Origin: Streptomyces phaeochromogenes
GTDB taxonomy: Bacteria > Actinomycetota > Actinomycetes > Streptomycetales > Streptomycetaceae
NCBI RefSeq assembly: GCF_001418655.1
Contig: NZ_LIQZ01000193.1
Span: forward strand, 1 to 33,143
DNA: 33,143 nucleotides
Reading direction: 5' to 3'
A model generated the notes under the pieces. It did no database searches and was not told where the DNA came from. It saw only the letters and a program-made list of their open reading frames with translations. Below, piece by piece: positions 18,103-27,134 of the stretch. The position numbers were made by a program, and so were the translations under genes. Within the stretch, counting starts at the first letter, position 1. The number at the start of each line of letters is the position of its first letter.

Positions 18103-19949
18103 GCCGCACACTTCGGGTACGCCAGTCACAGACAGTGCTGCCGTTCGGAGTCGGAGCCGTCCTCGACATCCAGGGTGAGTCCTTCGTGGCCACCGGGATC
18201 GGCGACTGGCCGAGCCGTGCCAAGCAGAAGGTCGAATCGCCCAGGCTCGCCTCGCGGCTCGGGGTGACGGGCTTCTACGCCGCTCCTGCCGCGGCCAACG
18301 ACCGCTACGACACCCCGGACGCGCCCGGAGCTCCGTACATCCGCTTCCCCTCCTGGCTGTTCTGCGGTGCCTGCCGGCGCATGAAGCGGTGGCGCATTGC
18401 CGACGAGAGGGCCGGCCAACCGCCCCGCTGTTCCTCCTGCTCTCCGGCCCGGACACTCGCGCCGATGCGGTTCGTGCAGATCTGCGCGGCCGGGCACCTC
18501 AGCGACATCGACTGGTGGTTCTGGGCGCACTCGCGACGCGAAGCCGGCGAACGGCGTCAGTGCGGTGAACGGGAGAAGCTGCGCTTCCTCGTCTCCGAGC
18601 GTGCCTCCGGACTCGAAGCGCTCTCCATCACCTGCACGGCAAAAGGCTGCGGGGCCACACGCGATCTGCTGGACATCCTCGGCACACATGGCATGCGTTG
18701 CTCGGGACGGAATCCATGGCAGCGGGCGAGCGAGGCCGTGGAGTGCGTCAAGCCAGTGCAGGTGGTGCAGCGCACCGCGGGAAACCTGTACTACCCGGTG
18801 ATGCACTCGGCTCTCGACATTCCCGAGACCGATGTACCGGTCCACGCCGACAACACCCTTGCCGAACGAGTACGGGAACACGATCTGTGGGTGTCGCTGT
18901 GCCGGGTGGCCGGAACGCCGCGCGCGGCCATGTTCCGGACGATGATCCAGGAGGACACCGGCGCCGACGAGGAACTCATCGATGCCCTCATCGCGGAGGA
19001 GACCGGACAGACTTCCGCGGCGCCGGCCGGGGACTCGTCCGCCGCCCCTCCCCGGCCGGATCTGAGCCGGGAGGAGTGGGCCGCGTTCACGGCGCCCGCC
19101 CCACCCGCCACTCGCGACTTTGCACTGCGCGAGACCACCCTCGGCCTGGACGGCGAGAGCGAGGAACCCTGGGTGGGCCTGCGCGCCCGCTTCGGCAGGA
19201 TTGTCCTCGCTGACCGACTGCGTGAGGTACGCGCCCTGTCAGGTTTCACCCGGGTCTCCCCAGACGCCACTGTCGTCCCTGCCGACACCGCGCGGCGTCT
19301 GAGGTGGCTGCCCGCCGTGGAGGTCTTCGGTGAGGGGATAGTCCTCACCCTGGACAGGACCCAACTAGCCTCATGGGAAAGCGATGGGAGGGTATGTCAG
19401 CGGGTGTCCGGCCTGCGCGCCGACCTTGACCGCTCCTTCCAGAAGGACCGCCTGGAGTCCCTCACTGGACCCGAACTCGCACCTCGATTCGTCCTCCTGC
19501 ACACCCTGGCGCATCTGCTGATCCGCCAGCTCTCCTTCGAATCCGGATACACGACAGCGAGCCTGCGCGAACGGATCTACGCACGGCCCGAGCAGGACCA
19601 GTACGGCATCCTCGTCTACACCGCCGCCGGAGACGCTGAGGGCACCCTCGGGGGCCTCGTGCGTCAGGGCGAGCCCCCGCGACTGGCGGAGACACTGCTG
19701 CGGATGACGGAGGCAGCCGCCTGGTGCTCGGCCGACCCGCTCTGTGCCGAGCACACCGGCCAGGGCTTCGGCAACCTCAACCGCGCGGCCTGCCATGCCT
19801 GCGCCCTGCTCCCCGAGACCAGCTGTGAAACCGGCAATGCACTCCTCGACCGTGCCCTCGTCGTGGGTGGCGAGCATGTGCCCGGTTATCTGGAGGCGAT
19901 CGTCGCCTCCGCTCGTGCGGCCGCGGCCACCGCTCTGGAGCAGACATGA
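18099..19949 (+). CDS. drmB: DISARM DrmB-like DUF1998 zinc protein
   Basis: 616 residues. DrmB is the DUF1998/MZB partner of DrmA and forms the core DNA-binding unit with it. The N-terminus has the DrmB-like VLPFGVGAVLDI stretch, then cysteine clusters that could bind zinc (CGAC near residue 89, CSSC near 110, another Cys and His near 128, a pair near 180). The C-terminal DUF1998 part contains LLHTLAHLLIRQLSFESGY (from about 465) and late cysteines in CHAC and ETSCE (about 565-577). The GTG at 18099 overlaps the DrmA stop and has AAGGGAG eight bases upstream; an ATG 30 bases earlier is in frame but lies deep inside drmA. The TGA overlaps the next ATG (ATGA). Confidence 0.9.
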   Translation: MSRTLRVRQSQTVLPFGVGAVLDIQGESFVATGIGDWPSRAKQKVESPRLASRLGVTGFYAAPAAANDRYDTPDAPGAPYIRFPSWLFCGACRRMKRWRIADERAGQPPRCSSCSPARTLAPMRFVQICAAGHLSDIDWWFWAHSRREAGERRQCGEREKLRFLVSERASGLEALSITCTAKGCGATRDLLDILGTHGMRCSGRNPWQRASEAVECVKPVQVVQRTAGNLYYPVMHSALDIPETDVPVHADNTLAERVREHDLWVSLCRVAGTPRAAMFRTMIQEDTGADEELIDALIAEETGQTSAAPAGDSSAAPPRPDLSREEWAAFTAPAPPATRDFALRETTLGLDGESEEPWVGLRARFGRIVLADRLREVRALSGFTRVSPDATVVPADTARRLRWLPAVEVFGEGIVLTLDRTQLASWESDGRVCQRVSGLRADLDRSFQKDRLESLTGPELAPRFVLLHTLAHLLIRQLSFESGYTTASLRERIYARPEQDQYGILVYTAAGDAEGTLGGLVRQGEPPRLAETLLRMTEAAAWCSADPLCAEHTGQGFGNLNRAACHACALLPETSCETGNALLDRALVVGGEHVPGYLEAIVASARAAAATALEQT

Positions 19950-21037
19950 CACTCACCTACCTCGACCTCTTCCCGGAGCAGCGCGCCTCCCTCGACGAGC
20001 TTGCTTTCGACGGCAATCACCTGGTCAGCGGTCCGCCGGGCAGCGGCAAGAGCCTTCTGGCCGCCCAACGGGCCGTGATGCTCGCTCTCACGGGAACCCC
20101 GGTTACCCTGCTGACCCGCTCCAACCTCCTGAGGCAGTCACTGGCCGCGGTCGTCCACAAGCTGGGTCCGCCGGACCGCGGTGTACGCGTGGCGACCGCA
20201 CACGGCTGGCTCACCAACTGGTACGGCGGCAAAGTCCCGCGTACCGGCGACGACTCGTACGACTGGGAGGCGTGCTACGACCGCGCCGCGGAGACCGGTC
20301 CAGTACCCGATCTCACCCTTGTCGTGGATGAAGGCCAAGACCTGCCGCCCGAGTTCTACCGCCTCTGCCGACTGCTTCAGGCCCGTACGACGGTGTACGC
20401 CGACGAGTGCCAGCGCCTGACCGACACCAACTCCACTCTCGCGGAGATCACCCAGCGCCTGGGCCGGTGCACGCACTACGAACTCGACGGGAATCACCGC
20501 AACACACGCCAGATCGCGGCCTTCGCAGAACACTTCCACACGGGGACCGGAATGCCTGCCCTACCCGAACGCGAAGGACCGCCTCCGCGGCTACACCGTC
20601 TGCCGCACAGGGGCGCTGCCGACCTGCTGATCCTCCTGGCGCAGAAGCATCCGCAGCAGAGCATCGGCGTGATCGTGAACTCGACTCACACTCAGTTCTC
20701 TCTACTCGGCAGCCTGGAGCGCAGAGCGCCATGGCTCAAGCCACAGCTGTACACCTCCCGGGCCCCAGCCGCGCAAAGCCGCTACCGCACGCTGGACCTC
20801 GGCAGACCTGGAATCGTGCTGGTCCACCGGGCCAGCGCGAAAGGGCTGGGATTCGACACCGTCGTCATCCCAGACACACATACGGACGCGGCGGTTGATC
20901 CCACCTCGGCCGCCCTACGCATGACGTACTACGTTCTGGCGACCCGTGCACGGCGTGAACTTCACCTGGCGTACGAGGGAGAAGCGGAGCCACCTTTGTG
21001 CGCCCAGGTGGGTTCCGGCAACCTGCTGCGCGGTTGA
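19946..21037 (+). CDS. Compact UvrD/Rep-type SF1 NTPase
   Basis: 363 residues, about half the length of UvrD, with no large 1B/2B insertions. It has a Q motif (PEQRASL, 10-16), Walker A GPPGSGKS (29-36), Walker B VVDEGQD (126-132), an NHRN motif IV (183-186), a motif V-like segment (SAKGLGFDTVVIP, about 298-310) and motif VI YVLATRARRE (about 329-338), so it should be an active ATPase. Whether it unwinds DNA cannot be told from sequence. Its ATG overlaps the DrmB stop by four bases, so it is cotranslated with DrmB. It sits where class 1 DISARM usually carries the PLD nuclease DrmC, but it has no HKD motif and is not DrmC. Confidence 0.83.
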   Translation: MTLTYLDLFPEQRASLDELAFDGNHLVSGPPGSGKSLLAAQRAVMLALTGTPVTLLTRSNLLRQSLAAVVHKLGPPDRGVRVATAHGWLTNWYGGKVPRTGDDSYDWEACYDRAAETGPVPDLTLVVDEGQDLPPEFYRLCRLLQARTTVYADECQRLTDTNSTLAEITQRLGRCTHYELDGNHRNTRQIAAFAEHFHTGTGMPALPEREGPPPRLHRLPHRGAADLLILLAQKHPQQSIGVIVNSTHTQFSLLGSLERRAPWLKPQLYTSRAPAAQSRYRTLDLGRPGIVLVHRASAKGLGFDTVVIPDTHTDAAVDPTSAALRMTYYVLATRARRELHLAYEGEAEPPLCAQVGSGNLLRG

Positions 21038-21103
21038 CGAAAGCCCCAGGGAACGCTCGGTTCCGCAACGGTCGGATGCTGCGCTCCTGTGCCGAGAACC
21101 GTT

Positions 21104-21128
21104 GCCGCCGGGGTTCAACCTCGGCGGC
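21104..21128. terminator. GC-rich hairpin between two convergent genes
   Basis: GCCGCCG (21104-21110) pairs with CGGCGGC (21122-21128), and an inner GGT/ACC pair extends the stem around a TCA loop. It lies in the 128-base gap between the SF1 gene stop (21037) and the RHS toxin stop (21166) and could end transcripts from both sides. A second, longer-range inverted repeat, GCAACGGT/ACCGTTGC, lies just before it (21065-21105). No T-run follows, which is usual for actinomycete terminators. Confidence 0.6.
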
Positions 21129-21165
21129 GGCTTCTTCGGTGCCGGACACTGCGTCACGGGCCCCC

Positions 21166-24100
21166 TCACACCGGATACGCCGTATGGATGTCGCCATCGC
21201 GAATCACGACTTCGACGACGCTGGTTTCCCGGCCGCTGCCGTTGATTCCGACAGGGCTGCCGTGGTCGAAGCGGTGCAGGTGGCTGTCCTGTCCGGCCAC
21301 TGCCCGTGGGTTGGGGAGGGCCGGAGTTCCGTCGACGCCTGCCATGAGGCGTCGACCCAGCACGTAGTTGTCGCCGTCCCAGAGGAAATCGTCGTAGAAC
21401 TCACCGGGCAGCGAGGGTTCCGGGCCTGTAGGGTCCGCTTCATCGCGTACCCGGTCCTGCGCGCCTGGGCCGTGCCGGCTCTCGACGTGGTGCTCGCGTT
21501 CCGTGCTGATTCCGTGGTTGCTGCCTTCGCAGCTCACCAGGCCCCAGGGGTCGGTGAAGCGGAGCGGGTTGCTGACGTACGCGTAGTGGTTCGGCGCCGG
21601 AGCCAGGCCCAGCGGATCGGGGCTGATGTAGCGGGCGTTCTCGGGGTCGTAGTAGCGGCGGAAGTTGTATCGCAGGCCTGTCTCGGCGTCGTGGTACTGG
21701 CCAGGGAAGCGCAACGGGCAGTCGACCGGACTGCCCGGCGCGTCTGTCCCTCCGCCGTAGGACGCGCCCCACAGGGTGGTGCGGGCCCGCCACGCGACCT
21801 GGCCCTCCTCGTCGACCAGTTCGGTCGGGGTACCGACCAGGTCGGTGACTATGGCGTAGAAACGGCGGTCGACCTCGTCCTGGTCTATTCGTTCCTGGTC
21901 GAACTGCAGCAACGCGCGGTTGGTGCCGGGGGCCCATTCCCAGCTTCTGACGGGGCCGTCGGCGGAGTCGCTCTGTTCCGCCAGGTGCGAACCGTCCCAG
22001 GTGAATACGGTCTCCTCGATCACCCGGCCGTCGTCGGACAGCAGTCGTTTGGCGACGCGGCGGCCCAGTCCGTCGTAGGCGTACGCCCAGCGGCGCCCGT
22101 CCGGGGTGGTGACGTGAGTGAGTCGGTCCTCCGCGTCCCATGTGTACGTCCACTCCCGTGCGCCGCCGGACAGCAGCTTGCGCGACTGCCGGACCAGGCG
22201 TCCCTGCGCGTCGTGGATGTAGGTGATGTGGCCGGCCCGGCGTATGAGCGTGCCGTCGTGGACCCGCTCTCCCCGCGGGCCCTCGGGTGCGTCCGCCTGG
22301 CTGACGTTCCCCTCCGCGTCATAGGTGTAGCGCTCCGACCATCCGGTGGCGGAGACCGCCTCCACTCGGCCGAGACGGTCATGGGTGAAACGACGCGTGC
22401 CGTGGGCCTGGTCCTCGATGGCGGTCAGGCCGCCGTCCTGCCCGTACGTGTACGAGCGGTGCAGCAGCGGTTCGTCAGAGGGGGACGGGCCCGCGCCGTG
22501 GGCGGCCTGCCCGGTGACCTTCTGGCTGGTCAGGCGGTGGCCCGCGTCCCATTCCTGGGACAACACAGCCGTCTCGCCGAGGCGCCGCTCGGTCTCGTGC
22601 CCGGAGGCCCCGTACGCGAAAGACAGTGCGTTACCGGCGAGTTGGACCTGTGCGGGACGGTTGTTCGCGTCCCAGTCCCACCGGCTGACAGTGCCCGACG
22701 GAGTGCGTCGCTCCACCCGCCGGCCGAGGATGTCGTACGTGGTGTGCAGGGCGCGGCCGTTGCACTCCTCAGTGATGACTCGGCCCACCGCGTCACGGGT
22801 GAAGGTGAGAACCGTGTCGGGGGTGACGGCTTCGACCAGCAGGCCGGCGGCGTCGTGGGTGAAGGTCGCGACCGTGTCGCCGGAGTGCCGCTCGACGACT
22901 CGACCGCAGGCGTCGCGCACGTAGGTGGTGATCTCACCGGCGCCGTTGGTGCGCCTGGTCAGGCGGCCCGCCGCGTCGTAGGTATAGGCGACCGTACGGC
23001 CATTGAAGTCTGTCTCGCTCACTAGCCGGCCCGCCGGGTCGTACGCATACGACCACACTGCGCCCGACGCGCTCGTCACGGACGTGAGCCGCAGCTCGGT
23101 GTCGTAGACGAACCGCACCGTCGAGCCGTCCGCGTCGGTGCGGGCGCTGGGCCGGTCGAAGTGGGTGAAGGCGTGGGTGATGCCGCGGCCGTCGGGGCCG
23201 GTGTAGCGGACCGTGTTGCCCTCACCGTCGTAGGACCAGTGCTCGCTGCTTCCGTCGGGCATGACCCGTTCGGCGGGGCGCCCCTCGACGGTCCAGGCGG
23301 TGCGCGTCCTCGCGCCGGTGGGGTCGGTCGTCTCGGTGATGCGCCCGAAGGCATCGCGGACGACGCGGGTGGTGCCGCCCAGCGGGGCCGTGGTGGAGAC
23401 GGGCAGGCCCAGCGGGCCCGGCTCGACGTGGTGGGCCGCTCCCAGGGCGTTGGTGACGCCGAGGAGTCCGCCGGAGGTGTCGTAGGCGAACCTGGTGACC
23501 GCGCCGTCGGGGTCCACCGTCGCCGTCGGGTGGCCCTGCTCGTCGTACGCGTACCCACGCGTGCTGCCGGTCGGCAGGGTGATCGTCAGCGGCCGGTTGG
23601 AGGCGTCGTACTCGGCGGTCGTGGCAGTACCGTCGGGCCGGACCACCGAGGTGAGGTTGCCGCGTTCGTCGTAGGTGAAGCGGGACGTGTGACCGAGCGG
23701 ATCTGTGCGGGAGAGCAGCCGGTTGTACGCGTCCCACTCGGCGTATGTGGTGTTGCCGAGCGGGTCGGTCTGGGTGACGAGCTGGCGGCGCTCGTTGTGC
23801 CGGTAGGTGGCGGTGTGGCCCAGAGAATCGGTGTAGCGCGTCTCCCGGGCATCCGGGTCGTAGGCGATGGAGCAGGAGAGGAACCCGTCGGCGCCCTCGC
23901 CCTGTATGCAGCGGTCCTGGTGGTCGTAGGTGAAGCGGTACCAGGAACCGTTGCGGTCGGTCCAGGACGTGACGCGTGCCCACTCGTCGTAGGTGAGCCT
24001 GAGCGGAAGACCGCTGGAGTTGCGGATCTCGGTGAGGTGCCCGTCGGCGTCGTATCCGTAGCGCAGCAGCACTGTGCCCTCGGGGCCGGCGTCCTCGTCG

Positions 24101-25710
24101 CGTAGCCGCAGCCCGACGACGCGGTCGTTCTCTGTGTCGATGTGCAGGTGGCGGCCGCCCGAGTCGTGGACAGCGGTGGGGGTGCCGCTCTCGTCCCGGT
24201 CGAAGTCGATGCGTCGTCCGCCGCGGTCGGTCACCGCCGCCAGCGGGAGGACGAAGGCGTCGTCGGCGGCTGTTGCGCCGCCGAGCGGGGCGAAGTGCCG
24301 GGTGTGGCCGGTGGCCGGGTCGGTGATGCGGATGGGGGCACCGGGCGCGCCGTCCCAGTCCAGCGGCCAGCGCGGGCCCTCCACGGGCAGGACCGAGGCG
24401 CCGGGTGTGGGGACGGGATACAGCAGGATCATGCCGTCCTCGGCCGCGAAAACGGCGCCGGCACTGTCCAGTTCGAGACGCTCGTCGAGAGTGGAGGCCC
24501 AGGAGGGGCCGAACCAGTGCCCCCAGCGGTACGTCGACAGGTGCATACGCCGCAGAACGAGCGGGAGGAGGCCGGGCAGCTCGACGTCGGTTTCCTCCAT
24601 GAGCATTTCGCCGGACACCATGTCGACCGGGTCACCGTTCTTGCAGCGCGTCTTGGCGGGCTTGCTCGCGCCCACCGCGTCGTCCGCTCCCCGGCGCAGC
24701 CCGCCCTTCAGCGCCTTGGCCATGCCCTTGAGGCCCATCTTGCCGAGCCCTTTGAGTCCCTTGGCGAGTCCACCGAGGGTGGTGAGGCCCTTCATGCCGG
24801 GTATGCAGTCCAGCGCGGCGAAGGCCACATCCAATAGGGATGCCTGCCCCTTCATGTATTTGTTGAGGGTGTCGGCCAGGACGACGAGGGCGGCGATGAG
24901 GACGATCGCGCCGAGGATCGGCCCACCGATGATGAGCGCGATGACGCCTAGAACGGCCACGACGACCTTGCAGACGGCGACGATGGTGTCCCAGTTGTCG
25001 ACGAACCAGTCGCCGACCTCCTCGTACCATTTGCGGTTCTGAATGCCCGCGTCGGAGGCTTCGTCGAGCTTCCGTTTGGCGTCCCCGGCCGCGTCCTCGC
25101 GCATCTTGCGCGCGTCCGCCGCCATCTTCTTCGCGGCGTCGAGGGCGTTGGAAGCGGAGGTGACATCCGACTGGGCGGACGTCTGCGCGGACTCGGCGCT
25201 CTGCGCATCGCGGGTGGCGGCACGGACCTTGGCCTCGTCCGGCTTGGGCACGTCCTTGCCCGCCGACCCCGGATCGTCCTTGTACTTGTCCGCTTCCTTG
25301 TTGGCCCGGGTCACCCACGAATCGGCCGACGACAGACGGGACTTGGCGGAGGAGAGGTCCGCCTGCGCCTCCCGCCCCTGGGCGAGGGCCTTGTCGGCCA
25401 GGGCCTGGGCGCGTTCGAGTTCGGGCCAGTACGCGGCCAGGGCATCCCCGGCCAGGTCGTACGACTTCTTCAGCTTCTTCAAGTTCTTCGGAACCCCGGA
25501 GAACTCATCCCGGAACACATCGGCGGTCTTCCCCACCATCGTCAGGACGGCATCCTCCTCCGCCATCCCCTTCACCAGCCGCAGAGCATCCTGCACATCG
25601 TCCGCGAAGTCATGCAGGCTCTTCGCCAAGGACTTGACCCGGTCCGGATCGCCCGGCGTCGGGTCTTTCTCCAGGTCCAGCACATGCCAGTCCGTCGGCC
25701 GATATCCCAC
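21166..25710 (-). CDS. RHS/YD-repeat polymorphic toxin
   Basis: About 1514 residues. The N-terminus (GYRPTDWHVLDLEKDPTPGDP) and a helical, Ala/Lys-rich coiled-coil region (about 20-230) resemble export modules of actinobacterial contact-dependent toxins. A strongly hydrophobic stretch at about 240-280 is probably a membrane segment. A DUF6531-like start (CKNGDPVDMVSGEM, near 356) opens a long run of YD repeats (about 525-1370), ending in the RHS core signature RRYYDPENARYISPDPLGL and then DPWGLV (near 1390). The last ~120 residues are the variable warhead, with EHHVESRHG near its start and GDIHTAYPV at the end. This could be a ribonuclease of the BECR group, but that is a weak resemblance. 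The GTG at 25710 is preferred because GGGGGA lies five bases upstream; a GTG at 25728 would add six residues. No immunity gene follows on the same strand. Confidence 0.88.
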   Translation of the reverse strand: MGYRPTDWHVLDLEKDPTPGDPDRVKSLAKSLHDFADDVQDALRLVKGMAEEDAVLTMVGKTADVFRDEFSGVPKNLKKLKKSYDLAGDALAAYWPELERAQALADKALAQGREAQADLSSAKSRLSSADSWVTRANKEADKYKDDPGSAGKDVPKPDEAKVRAATRDAQSAESAQTSAQSDVTSASNALDAAKKMAADARKMREDAAGDAKRKLDEASDAGIQNRKWYEEVGDWFVDNWDTIVAVCKVVVAVLGVIALIIGGPILGAIVLIAALVVLADTLNKYMKGQASLLDVAFAALDCIPGMKGLTTLGGLAKGLKGLGKMGLKGMAKALKGGLRRGADDAVGASKPAKTRCKNGDPVDMVSGEMLMEETDVELPGLLPLVLRRMHLSTYRWGHWFGPSWASTLDERLELDSAGAVFAAEDGMILLYPVPTPGASVLPVEGPRWPLDWDGAPGAPIRITDPATGHTRHFAPLGGATAADDAFVLPLAAVTDRGGRRIDFDRDESGTPTAVHDSGGRHLHIDTENDRVVGLRLRDEDAGPEGTVLLRYGYDADGHLTEIRNSSGLPLRLTYDEWARVTSWTDRNGSWYRFTYDHQDRCIQGEGADGFLSCSIAYDPDARETRYTDSLGHTATYRHNERRQLVTQTDPLGNTTYAEWDAYNRLLSRTDPLGHTSRFTYDERGNLTSVVRPDGTATTAEYDASNRPLTITLPTGSTRGYAYDEQGHPTATVDPDGAVTRFAYDTSGGLLGVTNALGAAHHVEPGPLGLPVSTTAPLGGTTRVVRDAFGRITETTDPTGARTRTAWTVEGRPAERVMPDGSSEHWSYDGEGNTVRYTGPDGRGITHAFTHFDRPSARTDADGSTVRFVYDTELRLTSVTSASGAVWSYAYDPAGRLVSETDFNGRTVAYTYDAAGRLTRRTNGAGEITTYVRDACGRVVERHSGDTVATFTHDAAGLLVEAVTPDTVLTFTRDAVGRVITEECNGRALHTTYDILGRRVERRTPSGTVSRWDWDANNRPAQVQLAGNALSFAYGASGHETERRLGETAVLSQEWDAGHRLTSQKVTGQAAHGAGPSPSDEPLLHRSYTYGQDGGLTAIEDQAHGTRRFTHDRLGRVEAVSATGWSERYTYDAEGNVSQADAPEGPRGERVHDGTLIRRAGHITYIHDAQGRLVRQSRKLLSGGAREWTYTWDAEDRLTHVTTPDGRRWAYAYDGLGRRVAKRLLSDDGRVIEETVFTWDGSHLAEQSDSADGPVRSWEWAPGTNRALLQFDQERIDQDEVDRRFYAIVTDLVGTPTELVDEEGQVAWRARTTLWGASYGGGTDAPGSPVDCPLRFPGQYHDAETGLRYNFRRYYDPENARYISPDPLGLAPAPNHYAYVSNPLRFTDPWGLVSCEGSNHGISTEREHHVESRHGPGAQDRVRDEADPTGPEPSLPGEFYDDFLWDGDNYVLGRRLMAGVDGTPALPNPRAVAGQDSHLHRFDHGSPVGINGSGRETSVVEVVIRDGDIHTAYPV

Positions 25711-25790
25711 GTTCGTCCCCCGTTGCACTGCTCACTCAAGGCGCGTATGCCTCAGCAAAGTTACTAGACCCCTCCTCGTAGACTTCGGGA

Positions 25791-26981
25791 GTGAACGACA
25801 ACGAGCTGATGCCCGGTGGTGGTGCTTCCCGTCGGCCCTTCTGGGAGCGGTCCGATCCGGCGGAACTGAAGCAGCTGGCCGAGTCACGCCCGGAGGAGCT
25901 GTACCAGGCAGCGGAGCAGGTGAGCGGCCGGGCATTCGTTGAGGGACCTGCGGGCTTCGAGGGACCCTCCGCGGTGCGGATCGTGGGACGGATCGCCGAG
26001 GCTCTCGCCGACACGCGTTCCCGTGACTGCGCGCGGTTCGCCGTGGACATCGTGGGGCGGTTGGTACCGCCAGATCCTGAGCATCGGCAGGGAGGTGACA
26101 GACTGCGGCGCTCGATCGCCGAAAAGCTGGTCAAGAACCAGCAACTGCGTGATCTGGAGCCCTTGTTCGGGGACCTCCCTGAGGAGCTCGAAGACCCTGC
26201 CGTGGAGGTACGGGCCTGCATGCTCGGGGAGTTCGCCATGATCGGAGCGGGGCGTGGCCGGCCCGCACTGGACGCCTACGCGGAGAGACTGCGCGAACTG
26301 GGGCATCCGCTGGCTCGGTTGCCGAGGGTACGCCTGGACATCGAGCACCGGTTCGGGGTCCGCGTACGGGGCTTCGGGTCCGTCAAGACCCCGGACCAGC
26401 TGCGGTCGCGGTTCTCGGAGATTCCCCCCACCGACGGCGGTGCGGCCGCCGGGCGCACAGCCGTTGAACGCTCCGACACCGAGCGCGCGGGGATGGCCTC
26501 GGAGCCGTTCACCGTCAGCGGCTGGTCCGATGAGCCCGAAGCGCGCTTCTTCGCGCTGTCGAACTCGCTCGACCCAGACGACCTCAACATCTCACTCGTC
26601 AAGGAACTGCCCCTGGAATCCATGGCAGGCGAGGGCACGCGCCGAGGCCGTGCCCTCGCCTGCCACACCACGCCCGACGACGTGCTCAACGAACTGTTCG
26701 CGGCAGCACACAACGGCGGGGTGGAGGGACAGGGACAGGGCGGCCCGTACGCCCGACTGCACGCCTGGAACAGTCTGTACGCGCTGATGGGGCTGCCCGA
26801 CGACATCCCGTTCTCGGAGGCGGTGCGCCGAGCCTCCGATCATCGCTGGCTGCGCTTCATGGCGTTCACGGACTGGTTCCACCATGACACGGCGGACTTG
26901 GCTTTCGCCGTCCTCGACCCCAGCCGTACGCGAGTCGCGGTGCTGGCGGCGACCGATACGGATGCCGACGCCCACTTCTAG
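25791..26981 (+). CDS. Hypothetical protein, possibly DUF6183-like
   Basis: 396 residues of unknown function. The N-terminal half (about 15-215) is helical with short repeated hydrophobic patterns that could be HEAT-like. The C-terminal half ends in a compact block with WFHHDTADLAFAVLDP and VAVLAATDTD, which resembles the actinobacterial DUF6183 family as I remember it; a profile search would decide. No signal peptide or membrane segment is seen. The GTG at 25791 gives the longest frame with typical codon use, but no good ribosome site precedes it; the ATG at 25809 is an alternative. It is divergent from the RHS toxin with about 80 bases between starts. Being the toxin's immunity protein is conceivable but the opposite orientation argues against it. 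Confidence 0.65.
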   Translation: MNDNELMPGGGASRRPFWERSDPAELKQLAESRPEELYQAAEQVSGRAFVEGPAGFEGPSAVRIVGRIAEALADTRSRDCARFAVDIVGRLVPPDPEHRQGGDRLRRSIAEKLVKNQQLRDLEPLFGDLPEELEDPAVEVRACMLGEFAMIGAGRGRPALDAYAERLRELGHPLARLPRVRLDIEHRFGVRVRGFGSVKTPDQLRSRFSEIPPTDGGAAAGRTAVERSDTERAGMASEPFTVSGWSDEPEARFFALSNSLDPDDLNISLVKELPLESMAGEGTRRGRALACHTTPDDVLNELFAAAHNGGVEGQGQGGPYARLHAWNSLYALMGLPDDIPFSEAVRRASDHRWLRFMAFTDWFHHDTADLAFAVLDPSRTRVAVLAATDTDADAHF

Positions 26982-26997
26982 CAAGGGGTTCGCCGTG

Positions 26998-27023
26998 GGG
27001 GCGTCGGTGCCGCTGGACGTCCC
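26998..27023. terminator. Stem-loop between convergent genes
   Basis: GGGGCGTC (26998-27005) pairs with GACGTCCC (27016-27023) through eight pairs including one G-U, with a ten-base loop. It starts 17 bases after the stop of the 25791-26981 gene and lies before the stop of the opposing gene at 27135, so it could serve one or both. There is no T-run. Confidence 0.4.
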
Positions 27024-27134
27024 GCAGCCCGCTTCGGATGGCGCGTCGGCCATCATCGGGTTGTAGCGCTCGATGAAGCGGTGCCGTGCAGAAAAGGTCA
27101 GCCGAATACAGCTGATCCATACTGCCCTCGTCTT

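Noticed and set aside
1..21037. BREX or Pgl system
   Set aside because: A kinase and a PglX-like methylase are present, but no PglZ phosphatase, PglY/BrxC ATPase or BrxL/Lon-like protein is seen, whereas DrmA and DrmB are clear.
1..21037. Dpd deazaguanine DNA-modification system
   Set aside because: It shares SNF2 and DUF1998-type helicases, but no DpdA transglycosylase or preQ0 pathway gene is visible.
20998..23025. A 675-codon plus-strand frame opposite the RHS toxin
   Set aside because: A shadow of the YD repeats; repeated Val/Gly/Arg blocks reflect the antisense of the repeat.
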